Source: [Clostridium] methylpentosum DSM 5476 (lineage in GTDB: Bacteria; Bacillota; Clostridia; Oscillospirales; Ruminococcaceae). Taken from it: DNA of 53,923 bases. Of the stretch, positions 27,530-35,950 are shown piece after piece (position 1 is the stretch's first letter; each line of letters opens with the position of its first letter). The stretch is from the NCBI GenBank assembly GCA_000158655.1, contig EQ973344.1, forward strand, positions 620,329-674,251, written 5' to 3'. Under the pieces are notes generated by a model, which was not told where the DNA came from, did no database searches, and saw only the letters and a list, made by a program, of their open reading frames with translations. A program made the translations under genes and the position numbers.

Positions 27530-27770
27530 CCAGTTCACTGGCGGTATGCACAATTCCTAGATGGGCCAATTACCGGATTCGCCCTTCAAGGAGCATCGAA
27601 TAGAATCACAGCATCACGCACGGCAACCCGTAAACAGGTCAAATTCGCTTGCCATAAGAACTGATATAGATTAAGATTCTTATTCCTTATACTTTTGTTT
27701 CAGCAGGCCTGTCGTTTGAGCTTTTTCTCTGTCCCCCGGTAGAACCGAGGGTTTTATCAAGCGAAAGCAT
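27530..27770 (-). mobile_element. Short IS200/IS605-like derivative without tnpA
   Basis: Left end CCCCCGGTAGAACCGAGGG (about 27732-27750) faces the terminator of the AraC gene; the internal part has ACCCGTAAACAGGT (about 27608), the counterpart of the tnpA-copy hairpin ACCCGTAAACGGGT. The segment GGAGCATCGAATAGAATC (about 27590) recurs near 41265, and ACCGCCAGTGAAC on the minus strand recurs at about 35125. No gene. Confidence 0.65.
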
Positions 27771-27812
27771 AAAAAAATAGCGTTCTTGCACAGTAACGAC
27801 TGTACAAGAACG
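27771..27812 (-). terminator. Terminator of the AraC gene
   Basis: CGTTCTTG-ACAGT (27781-27794) pairs with ACTGT-CAAGAACG (27799-27812), one mismatch; seven T follow on the minus strand. Confidence 0.88.
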
Positions 27813-27890
27813 CGATTGTTCGTTTTATTTCTATGATGTGTAGGTCCTCTGTTATGGCGATGTATTTCACATCCGGCCTTTCCGCTGATT

Positions 27891-28922
27891 TTAAAGGTTG
27901 CCATTGCGCACAAATTCGGTGCGTTCACTGGGGGGATTGGCATGACGCGCGCCCTTGCGGTAAGCGGACGGAGAAATACCGTTGTACCGTTTGAACACTT
28001 TGTAAAAATAATTGATGGATTTGAACCCCGACAGATTCATAACCGCCGAAATGGGTAGATCGCTCGTCTCAAGGTAATACTTTGCTTTTTCCATTTTAAA
28101 GCGCTTTACAATCTCAATAAAGGATTGACCGGTGTTCTGCTTGATGATCCTAGAAAGGTATTCCGGCGAGTAGTTGAACTGCTCGGAGAGTCCTTTTAAT
28201 GAAACGTCCTCGATGTTGTTGTTGATGTAAGAAATGATTTCTGCTATGACTCCCCGGTTGTCAAACTCTCCTTGTTTGAGCGGATGCAGCTGGCTGTGGG
28301 TGCGCGATAAGTTTAAAAACAGCAAGACAAGCCATGCCTTCATCGAGTTTTTGTAGCCCTCTTTTTTGTTGATGTATTCGGCAATGAGTTTTTCAATTAA
28401 AAAAGAGTTTTCATCTGACATGCCGTTGTTCCCAGAGGGAAAGTAGAGATACTCAACAGCAGTTGAAACGTGATACAGGCAATCCGCAATGAATCCGGTA
28501 AACATGTGGTTGTCGTAAAGCAAAGACATCATTGACTGCTCAAAAAGGGATTTTGAAATCAGGATGTTGAACAGGCAGTCCTCTTCCTGCGTCGTATAGG
28601 GAGCATGGATGGTGTTGGGATTGAGAATCAGAATGTCGTGCTGTTTGAGCTCCAGCTCTTTGTCCTGAAAAAACTGAATGCTGCCGCCGCGGTACATATA
28701 GATCAGCTCAAAAAAGTCGTGGTGATGAAAAAAATCAAAATCGGAATAACAGGCTGCATGATGCAGCAAAACCGCAATCTTTTCCTGTCTGGTGAACCGG
28801 CTCGTGACCAATCTCGATTGGCAGGCATCCGGCTTTTTCATCGACAGCGGGGTCAGCGGCTTTTTACAGTGCGCCGCTTCCCATTGCCGCTGCTCTTGGA
28901 TGTAGTAATCAATCATTTCCAT
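27891..28922 (-). CDS. AraC-family transcriptional regulator with N-terminal cupin
   Basis: 343 residues; ATG 28922 with GGGAGG 7 nt upstream. The cupin half has HHHDFFELIYMYRGG and NPNTIHAPY; the C-terminal ~100 residues are the AraC DNA-binding domain (SLKGLSEQFNYSPEYLSRIIK; then FKSINYFYKVFKRYNGISPSAYR). It is closely similar along its whole length to the regulator at 33922 (for example LHH-AC-SD-DFF, NILISK-LFE, YLYFP), so the two are paralogues flanking the GH78 gene 29194-33666. It runs in the same direction as that gene, downstream of it, and may instead have served the now-deleted GH78 at 27364. Confidence 0.92.
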   Translation of the reverse strand: MEMIDYYIQEQRQWEAAHCKKPLTPLSMKKPDACQSRLVTSRFTRQEKIAVLLHHAACYSDFDFFHHHDFFELIYMYRGGSIQFFQDKELELKQHDILILNPNTIHAPYTTQEEDCLFNILISKSLFEQSMMSLLYDNHMFTGFIADCLYHVSTAVEYLYFPSGNNGMSDENSFLIEKLIAEYINKKEGYKNSMKAWLVLLFLNLSRTHSQLHPLKQGEFDNRGVIAEIISYINNNIEDVSLKGLSEQFNYSPEYLSRIIKQNTGQSFIEIVKRFKMEKAKYYLETSDLPISAVMNLSGFKSINYFYKVFKRYNGISPSAYRKGARHANPPSERTEFVRNGNL

Positions 28923-29104
28923 CTGAGCACCTCCCTTGCCCGATTTTCTTCTTATGACCCATGCCGGCGATGCTCCCCGGATGGAGCTGAAATGGATTTA
29001 CCGAAGCTATTTCCAGACCAGACAAAAAGCTATTATTTGTTTCAAAGAATCCGGTCAGAAAAATCAGAAAAAACCAAGTATCCATCAAGTTTGATTTCAT
29101 TTTT

Positions 29105-29155
29105 AGCAGCCTGAAAAGCCAGTTCCACCAAACGGTTTTAACTGGCTTTTCTGCT
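29105..29155 (-). terminator. Hairpin terminator after GH78
   Basis: AAAAGCCAGTT (29114-29124) pairs with AACTGGCTTTT (29140-29150), extended by AGCAG/CTGCT with a bulge. It lies between the GH78 stop at 29194 and the downstream AraC gene; the T-run is inside the stem. Confidence 0.6.
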
Positions 29156-29193
29156 GCAACAGCTCCGAAAACCTATTGTCTCCGGCGTTATTT

Positions 29194-32100
29194 TTATCGT
29201 TTCTTTTTGCCCAAGAGATACCCGCTTCCGAGGAGCATCAGCAGAGCAAATGCCACCGCGGCGGGTGTTGAATCGCCTGTTTTTGCGTTCCCACTGCCAG
29301 TGCTCAGGGCTTTATCCCCTTGCACAGTGTGTCCCGCTGGGGCAGACGCACAAGTCACCAGGCTGTCGATTGCTGCGCTAAGCTTGTCAGCTGCACTGTC
29401 GACCTCCTCCTGTGTTGCATTTTCATTCTCAAAAACTGATTTTGCCTCCCCAATTGCAGCATCAAAGGCGGCGACACTTTGTGAAGTGTAGGCTGTGGTA
29501 TCGATTACAGAGGCTTTGGCAAGCATTGATTCGAGTATGCTCTTATCCGCCTTGAAGCGCAGATTCAGCATCGCTTCGAGGAGGGAGGACTCTGCCGCCG
29601 TGACATCACCCTGCATGGCATCACCATCCGAATAGACCGATTTTGCCTCGGAAAGTGCTGCTGTAAACGGCTCTGCCGTGACAGGGGTATACCGGTCCAG
29701 TTGTGATTGGAAGGTCTCTGCCAGCGCGATCAGCTCTCCTAGGGAGCTCTTGTCTCCACGGACAAAGCCAAGCTTGTGGATTTCGGTCATGAGAGCCTGC
29801 CATGCTGCGTCCACTGCCCTCTGGTTTGCCTCGAGGTCTGCGTCCACTGCGCGTGCCTGTTCGAGCGCCGCGGTAAAGGAAGTCTGGACAGAGGAGATGA
29901 CGTTGTCAAATTCGTCGGATGCGAAGACTGTTTCCGCATAGGCAAGGACAGAGCGGAGAATCGTCTTATCAGCAGAAGACGCCCCTTCGTATCCTTCACT
30001 GTGCGAAACGCAAAGTGTTCCGTCCGCAAATCTGAATTGGTAGCCGCCAGACTGCAGTTCAAATTTTGCGGTGGTCTGCCCGTTGTGCAGCGTCATCCCC
30101 CGATAGGTCACGCCGTCGATGTTTTTGAAGCGGTCCAGGTACTGGGCTTGAACTGGCAGATACAGCGTTGCGGAGGTGTTTGCGGGAACAACCGTCTCAT
30201 ACGAGGTGAGCACGCCGTCCTCTGCGGTCCAATTGGACTCGATGCGACCATAAACCGAGGTATAGGCACCGTTGACATAGGTGAAGCTACCGCCCGGGGT
30301 AGGCTGGAGGATAAAGTGTTGGAATCCAGGGTTTTCTTCATCGTTCATGATGCCGATCTGATAATTCACCATCCACTCGCCGCAGGCGCCTGCAGAGTAG
30401 TGATTGAAGGAGTTCATCCCGTTGTTTCCGCTGAATCCATTTTCGATTGTATAACCATTCCAGCGCTCCCAGATCGAGGTGGCCCCATTTACTACCGGAT
30501 ACAGCCAGGAAGCGTATTCTGTCTGCTCAAACATAGCGTACGCTTCTTGAATCTTTCCAGTCTTTGTCAGAGCGGGGAGAACCTTGCCTGTCCCGTAGAA
30601 CCCAGTGGAAATTGTAAACGGAATGTTGTTGTAGCCCTGTGCGCAGACGTTGACGTAATTCTGTGAAAAATCTTCGAGATATTCATCGTTGACCATGCCG
30701 TACTGAATTGCAATTGCATAGGCGGCCTCAGTGTCCTGAATTACGCCGCTCACGGTTCTCGGCTTCTTGGTCTCAGGATCAATGCACTTGTCGTTAAACT
30801 CTGCCTTCATGTTTTCTGCGCGCTCCCGGTACTCAGCCGCTTTTTCATCGCGGCCAACCGCCTGCGCCATATCCGCGACCGCTTCGAGCAGGTATTTGGT
30901 AATACAGTTCATAAAATAGTTAGAGTCAGTGCTGATGAGGGCCAGGTGCTCAGCCAGTCCGGATCCATTGGTCAGATAGCTGCACCCGTTTTGCAGGTTT
31001 CTGGGAGAACAGACTCCGTCAAGGAAGCGGATCATCGAGTCCATGTGTTCCTGCACAATCTTTAAATCTCCATACTGCTGGTAGCATTCCCAGACAGGAA
31101 GGATTCCCGCAGACGGCCAGGCAACGCCAGCGCTGACCTTCGAGGCATCATAATTGTTCCCGTCCGATGGAGTTTGATCCAGCGCAGGGGAATTGTTGTA
31201 AGAACCCGATCCCTTGTTCTGCACATCGCGCATAGTGTTTTCCCAGGTGCGGTACAGGCTGTTCATATCTCCGTAATAGGTGGCGGTACGGCAGAACACC
31301 GCCGCGTCTCCCGTCCATCCCATCCGCTCGTTTCTCTGTGGGCAGTCGGTTGGGATAGACACATGATTTCCAGAGAGGGAGCGCAAGATGTTTCTGGAAA
31401 GCTGGTTGGTGAGTTCATTAGAGGTGTCATATTCGATTGTGGACCCCTCGATGCTTGAGAGGACAATGCCTTGGATACTCTCCTGCGGGAGGGGGCCGTT
31501 GGTTCCCCGAATTTCAATGAAGCGGTAGCCGTGGAAGGTGAACCGTGGCTTGATAACCTCCCCGCCTGGGGTGCCCTTGCAGGTGTAAAAATCTGTGTTG
31601 TAGGCGGCGCGGTAGTTTTCGGTGAGGATCTTGCCGGCCAGATCTCCGTAATTGTAGGGATTGTCTTGAGCGAGCTCGGGGTACATGATCTCAGCGTAAC
31701 GGATCATGACAACACTGCCCGCGGGCATCTCCGGAAGGGTGATTTCCGGCACGCCCACCATGTTGACTCCCATGTCGTAGACGTAGATGTCCTCATTCTC
31801 GTATGGCTGGATGAAATAGGAGTTATTTGGATTTCCTTCAAAATGATCCTGTGGCTGCAAGGTCTCCACCTGACGAACCGGAACATCGGTCATCACGACA
31901 AGGTCTGGGTCAGCGTACCAGTCGTCCGCAGGAACTTCCACTGCGTTTCTCCAGTCGTACGCGTCGTAATCGCTGGTGCACCAACCCTGTACAGCCTCCT
32001 CTTTCGTCGCATCGTATCGCTCGCCGTCAAAGCTCGCGGAATAGGTGATGGGGCCATCGCCGTAGTACTGCCAGCTCTCATCAGAAACAACCTGTTGGGT

Positions 32101-33666
32101 GGAGCCGTCGGTATAGGTGATCTCCAAATTGGCGAGCAGCGACTGTTTGTCTCCCCAGAAGCTGTGGTTGTTCACCGAGAAGGTCATCTGGTCGCTCCAC
32201 CAGCCGGCTGCGAGAACCGCGCCGATTGTATTGTTCTGCCCAATTTGTTCCGTCACATCATAGACATTGTACTGCTGCGTCGCGTCGTACTGGGTATAGC
32301 CAGGATTGAACCAGTCGTTCCCGATCCGTTCCCCATTTAAGTACATTTCATAAATGCCGCGCGCGGTCACATAGAGCTTTGCGCTTGCAACCTCTTTTTC
32401 CGCCGTGAAATCCTTGCGCAGCATCGGGATGGACCCGTAAGTCGGATCCGCATATTGTAAGGTGTCTCTGTCAATCGAGATGGTATTTTCATCCACATCC
32501 ACCCCGGGAAGGCCCTCAAAGATTTGATAGGACGCCCCTGTATCTTCCCCAAACAGCACTGCGTTTTCACCATAATGTGCGGTGTAGGCTTTTACCTCAA
32601 GGTCGGAAAATACCGCTGTGGTGCTGTCGTCAGTTTGAAACCCGATGTCGTTGAGACGGGGATAATTTGGAGTATCGTGTGTTTTTTCGCTGGGGTTGAC
32701 GATAATTGAGCCTGCATATTTGCCGGTTCCGGTATAATTGTCCCAGGGAGAACCTGTGTAGTCTCCACGGTCTCCGTCACCTATTTTGAGCGGGGTTCCG
32801 TTTACCATCAGGAGAGCTGCACAGGAACTGCCAACAATGTCGATATCAAGAGAATCGTCTGCCATCTCTTCAGTCAACATGAATCCATAGGTGCCGTCAA
32901 GGCTGAGAGAGGCGACCTGGGTCATACCGTCCGGCTGCTGCTGATCCTCAGGACAATACCCCTTACGGTAGAGGTTTAGATACGCCGGTGTGTCAGGGTC
33001 CTCGTCCTGCAAGCCGCTGATGTCAAGCTCGACATACACGTAATTTTCCCCTTCGATCATGTAGTCATTCTTGGTCCAGTCGTTCAGACGGGGATCATTA
33101 GCACCGTAGACAAATCCCGCTTTACTGCCGCTGGTAATCTGCATCGAGTAGCTGATTCGGTAAACCGGGAGGGTGTCTGCGTTAAGTGAAAGCTCATCCG
33201 CCCCAATCCACTTTGCCCCATTCCAGGCATTGAGGGTGGGATCCATCAATCCCATGGAAAAAGTGGATGTTTCTGAGCGCGTCACATTGCCGTCCTTGTC
33301 CCACACGTTTACATACCAGCTGTAATCCTGTTTCGCCTGCAGGACATCCCCGTTTTCCCCATAGGGAATGCTCTGGGATTTGCTGTCCTCGACCTTGCCG
33401 CTGTCCCACACAACCTGATCGTCGGAATCCGTTACGATAATTTGATAGGCTGTCTGTTTCTGTCCAATCTGGTTAGACTGCATCGCCCAGCTGAAAACAG
33501 GCGACGCGTCGTCAATGATTGGGTTGTCCAGACTGTTGACTTGCATCGAGACGATTGCAGTCTCGCTCCCGGCCTCCAAGGCGCCGACGGGCAGGCTTGT
33601 TCCCCCAATGGTGGCTGCCAAAGAAAGCGCTAGCACCAGTGACAACACCTGATTTCTTTTTTTCAT
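29194..33666 (-). CDS. GH78 alpha-L-rhamnosidase, secreted and wall-anchored
   Basis: 1490 residues; ATG 33666 has AGGAGG 7 nt upstream. Same architecture as the enzyme at 1374: signal peptide (MKKRNQV to SLPVGALEA), Ig-like domain (QTAYQIIVTD, VWDSGKVED), inserted beta-sandwich, rhamnosidase N-domain (GIYEMYLNGERIGNDWFNPG), catalytic core with DCPQRNERMGWTGDA (D774; presumed general acid E780) and IWERW (presumed base E1067), a C-terminal beta domain, three FIVAR-like repeats and tail NAKTGD with GKKKR. It releases alpha-L-rhamnose outside the cell; the aglycone or linkage preference is unknown. Strong promoter at 33761, divergent to the AraC gene at 33922; a second AraC paralogue lies downstream. 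Confidence 0.93.
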   Translation of the reverse strand: MKKRNQVLSLVLALSLAATIGGTSLPVGALEAGSETAIVSMQVNSLDNPIIDDASPVFSWAMQSNQIGQKQTAYQIIVTDSDDQVVWDSGKVEDSKSQSIPYGENGDVLQAKQDYSWYVNVWDKDGNVTRSETSTFSMGLMDPTLNAWNGAKWIGADELSLNADTLPVYRISYSMQITSGSKAGFVYGANDPRLNDWTKNDYMIEGENYVYVELDISGLQDEDPDTPAYLNLYRKGYCPEDQQQPDGMTQVASLSLDGTYGFMLTEEMADDSLDIDIVGSSCAALLMVNGTPLKIGDGDRGDYTGSPWDNYTGTGKYAGSIIVNPSEKTHDTPNYPRLNDIGFQTDDSTTAVFSDLEVKAYTAHYGENAVLFGEDTGASYQIFEGLPGVDVDENTISIDRDTLQYADPTYGSIPMLRKDFTAEKEVASAKLYVTARGIYEMYLNGERIGNDWFNPGYTQYDATQQYNVYDVTEQIGQNNTIGAVLAAGWWSDQMTFSVNNHSFWGDKQSLLANLEITYTDGSTQQVVSDESWQYYGDGPITYSASFDGERYDATKEEAVQGWCTSDYDAYDWRNAVEVPADDWYADPDLVVMTDVPVRQVETLQPQDHFEGNPNNSYFIQPYENEDIYVYDMGVNMVGVPEITLPEMPAGSVVMIRYAEIMYPELAQDNPYNYGDLAGKILTENYRAAYNTDFYTCKGTPGGEVIKPRFTFHGYRFIEIRGTNGPLPQESIQGIVLSSIEGSTIEYDTSNELTNQLSRNILRSLSGNHVSIPTDCPQRNERMGWTGDAAVFCRTATYYGDMNSLYRTWENTMRDVQNKGSGSYNNSPALDQTPSDGNNYDASKVSAGVAWPSAGILPVWECYQQYGDLKIVQEHMDSMIRFLDGVCSPRNLQNGCSYLTNGSGLAEHLALISTDSNYFMNCITKYLLEAVADMAQAVGRDEKAAEYRERAENMKAEFNDKCIDPETKKPRTVSGVIQDTEAAYAIAIQYGMVNDEYLEDFSQNYVNVCAQGYNNIPFTISTGFYGTGKVLPALTKTGKIQEAYAMFEQTEYASWLYPVVNGATSIWERWNGYTIENGFSGNNGMNSFNHYSAGACGEWMVNYQIGIMNDEENPGFQHFILQPTPGGSFTYVNGAYTSVYGRIESNWTAEDGVLTSYETVVPANTSATLYLPVQAQYLDRFKNIDGVTYRGMTLHNGQTTAKFELQSGGYQFRFADGTLCVSHSEGYEGASSADKTILRSVLAYAETVFASDEFDNVISSVQTSFTAALEQARAVDADLEANQRAVDAAWQALMTEIHKLGFVRGDKSSLGELIALAETFQSQLDRYTPVTAEPFTAALSEAKSVYSDGDAMQGDVTAAESSLLEAMLNLRFKADKSILESMLAKASVIDTTAYTSQSVAAFDAAIGEAKSVFENENATQEEVDSAADKLSAAIDSLVTCASAPAGHTVQGDKALSTGSGNAKTGDSTPAAVAFALLMLLGSGYLLGKKKR

Positions 33667-33760
33667 CTCATTTCCTCCTAAGTTTTTTTAGGAGCAAGTT
33701 GAAAACTCCGGATTTTCCAACCTGCCATAGCCCGAACAAATCTATTTATTCGACAATTTT

Positions 33761-33789
33761 ATTATAATATTAGAGTGTTTTTTCATCAA
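33761..33789 (-). promoter_or_regulatory. Promoter of GH78 29194-33666
   Basis: TTGATG (33784-33789), 17-nt spacer, TATAAT (33761-33766), minus strand, about 95 nt before the start codon. Confidence 0.7.
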
Positions 33790-33853
33790 TGTAACAAAAC
33801 AAACAGGGTATTATCACAAATTTGACATTTCTCTTGTTTTCGATCAGATCTTC

Positions 33854-33881
33854 TTGAATTTTCGCGTGATTTCAATATAAT
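33854..33881 (+). promoter_or_regulatory. Promoter of the AraC gene at 33922
   Basis: TTGAAT (33854-33859), 16-nt spacer, TATAAT (33876-33881). The two divergent promoters are about 65 nt apart, room for a shared operator. Confidence 0.7.
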
Positions 33882-33921
33882 AAAAAGCAGGAAGTCTGCT
33901 GCTGCAAATCGGAGGGATATA

Positions 33922-34926
33922 ATGGAACAGATCGATCAGTTTATTCAAAAGCATCGCGAATGGGAGCTTGAGACTGCGCAGAGAATCCCAAAAAAGCTCT
34001 CGATGAAAAGGCCTTTGCTGGATCAGCGAAAACCGCGCATAGTTTTGGGGCGTTTTTCAGAAAACAACAGCATCAAAGTAATGCTTCACCATCTCGCCTG
34101 CTTCTCAGATGAGGATTTTTTTCACTGCCACGATTTTTTTGAGATGATCTATGTGTACCGGGGCAACTGTTTGCAGCGGTTTCCAGATAAGGAGTTCACC
34201 ATGCGGGAGCATGATCTCCTCCTGCTAAACCCTTACACCATCCACGCCCCGTACACCATAAAAAATGAAGACAGTGTGTTTAATATCTTAATCTCCAAGA
34301 CCCTTTTTGAGCGTTCTCTGCTCTCTCTGATTTCAGACAATCGGATTTTTTCTGAGTTCATTATCAACTGTCTATACCAAAGCTCCAAATCCAATGACTA
34401 CCTCTATTTCCCGGCAAATGAAAATGAACCAGTGTTAGACCTTGTCGAAAGCATTATTATAGAGTATTTAGAGAAAGAACTGAGTTATCAAAAAGTGATG
34501 GAAGCCTCGCTTGTCCTGCTGTTTGCAAAGCTCTCCCGAATTTACCACAAAAGGTTTTCGTCAGAAGTTTTGGAAAACCAAAAAAATACCCAGACAATTG
34601 TCAGTATTCTCGCCTACATCAACGAAAACGCCCCCAACGTCTCGTTGGAATCGATCTCGGAACGGTTTAACTATTCGACAGGACATCTGTCCCGGATGAT
34701 TCACCAGTTTACGGGAAAACCCTACTCCCAAATCGTCCAAAAGTTTAAGATAGAGCGTGCCCGCAGTTATTTGGAGAATTCCGAACTCACCATTCCGGAG
34801 ATTATGGAACTGTCTGGTTTCCATTCTGCAAACTATTTCTACCGAATGTTCAAAAAATTTTATTTGATGACGCCCAACGAGTACCGGAGCAACTACGCAG
34901 CCGCCAACAAGATCGAAAAATTATAA
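33922..34926 (+). CDS. AraC-family transcriptional regulator with N-terminal cupin
   Basis: 334 residues; GGAGGG ribosome site 5 nt before ATG 33922. Cupin motif HCHDFFEMIYVYRG and NPYTIHAPY; C-terminal HTH pair (SLESISERFNYSTGHLSRMI; HSANYFYRMFKKFYLMTPNEYR). Divergent to the GH78 at 29194-33666, which it probably controls. Paralogue of the regulator at 27891. No clear terminator follows. Confidence 0.92.
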   Translation: MEQIDQFIQKHREWELETAQRIPKKLSMKRPLLDQRKPRIVLGRFSENNSIKVMLHHLACFSDEDFFHCHDFFEMIYVYRGNCLQRFPDKEFTMREHDLLLLNPYTIHAPYTIKNEDSVFNILISKTLFERSLLSLISDNRIFSEFIINCLYQSSKSNDYLYFPANENEPVLDLVESIIIEYLEKELSYQKVMEASLVLLFAKLSRIYHKRFSSEVLENQKNTQTIVSILAYINENAPNVSLESISERFNYSTGHLSRMIHQFTGKPYSQIVQKFKIERARSYLENSELTIPEIMELSGFHSANYFYRMFKKFYLMTPNEYRSNYAAANKIEKL

Positions 34927-34974
34927 CCGATGGTGTGCGCGGGTCCTAGAGGACCTCGTAGCAGTAGAACTCCC

Positions 34975-35104
34975 AAGGGGAGCTGAGGATTCCAACATCA
35001 CACGCACTGCCTCTAGCAAACCGCTTGAAAACTGTACAGCTCGCTTTCTTTCAACAGGCCTTGTGCGAAAGCTGGTATCCTCTGGTCGAGCTGAGGAGTC
35101 CGAA
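34975..35104. repeat. Intergenic pair of direct repeats
   Basis: AGCTGAGGATTCC (about 34981) and AGCTGAGGAGTCC (about 35091) are repeated 110 nt apart, next to a GGTCCTAGAGGACC palindrome (about 34944). This stretch, between the AraC stop and IS-like element D, contains no recognisable gene. Confidence 0.35.
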
Positions 35105-35734
35105 CGCATAGCTACCGCCCGTTCACTGGCGGTCAGCACAGGCTTAGTCCTAAAGGGGCCAATGCATTGCTCAAACGGATGCATTTGTTCTTACCATTCG
35201 CAAACGGGTCGATCTACCCCTTTCTTGTTGTTTAATTCTTCGTGTAACCTCCCTATTGATTTTTTCTGAATTCTTTGATTGCAGATTCCTTTCATCCAAC
35301 CGTATCTGAAGAGTAACCTCTGGCCCAGAAGTGCCTGCTCCCATCTTTGTATTTCGGATTCGCAAGTTGACCGCATAACATGAGGCTGCTCTTTCCCTTG
35401 AGAAAACCCGTGAATTGTTCTGTACTCTAATACGAGAGGTTCTGACCAGCATAGGGATGTGTTCGGCGCAGGCTTGTTCCACCTTCGTTTTTTCGCACAA
35501 TTTTCTAACGATTCGGCCTATACCCCTTTCAGTTTCCCGTATCTCTCTTTTCTTCTGCGCTTCAGAGTAAACACAATGTGGTATTCACACCTCCATTGTG
35601 CGTGTACCTGTTCTTTTCTTTCTCAGATGACAAAAATCTCCTGCTGCTATGTGTTCACCAAATCATTCCCTGTTTTGTAGAAGCTTTTCTCCACTCTGCG
35701 GTGCAATCGAGAATTTTATCCATCTAAAGCGTAC
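35105..35734 (-). mobile_element. Decayed IS200/IS605-family element with tnpA remains
   Basis: Contains a badly decayed tnpA and, beside the GH95 terminator, a degenerate left end that still aligns with the copy at 41400 (CTCTGCGG, GAGAATTTTATC, then AAAAATCCACC). Right-side hairpin CCGCC/GGCGG at about 35118-35134. Same orientation relative to the terminator as all other copies. Confidence 0.65.
35191..35626 (-). pseudogene. tnpA: IS200/IS605 TnpA fossil
   Basis: Pieces in shifting frames match the TnpA at 6529: WRCEYHIVFTLKRRR, then KVEQACAEHIPMLV (the HUH motif, second His now Pro), then GFLKGKSSLML, then SRHFWARGYSSDTVG, a stop, and AIKEFRKNQ where the catalytic Tyr is now Phe. Frameshifts and stops throughout; older than the copy at 6529. 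Confidence 0.8.
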
Positions 35735-35771
35735 AAAAATCCACCTTCCAGGTTTCGGAAGGTGGATTTTT
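35735..35771 (-). terminator. Terminator of the second GH95 gene
   Basis: AAAAATCCACCTTCC (35735-35749) pairs with GGAAGGTGGATTTTT (35757-35771), 15 bp, bidirectional. About 180 nt after the stop at 35951. Confidence 0.88.
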
Positions 35772-35950
35772 TACTGTCTTTCACACGGCTATTCTGGGCA
35801 GCATCCCGTCCTAGTTCGCCTCGAGTATTGAGAAACTGCTCCCCCTGCCAGAGCAAAATTAAAACAGATGCTCCATCAATTGCAGTGTGCGATACAACCG
35901 ACGCTTATTCTCGCTGTTATTTCAGGAAGATACACATAGCCTTTCTGCAA

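Noticed and set aside
34921-35184. Minus-strand frame of 87 codons after the 33922 regulator
   Set aside because: Composition is driven by repeated and palindromic sequence; no start signal or family.
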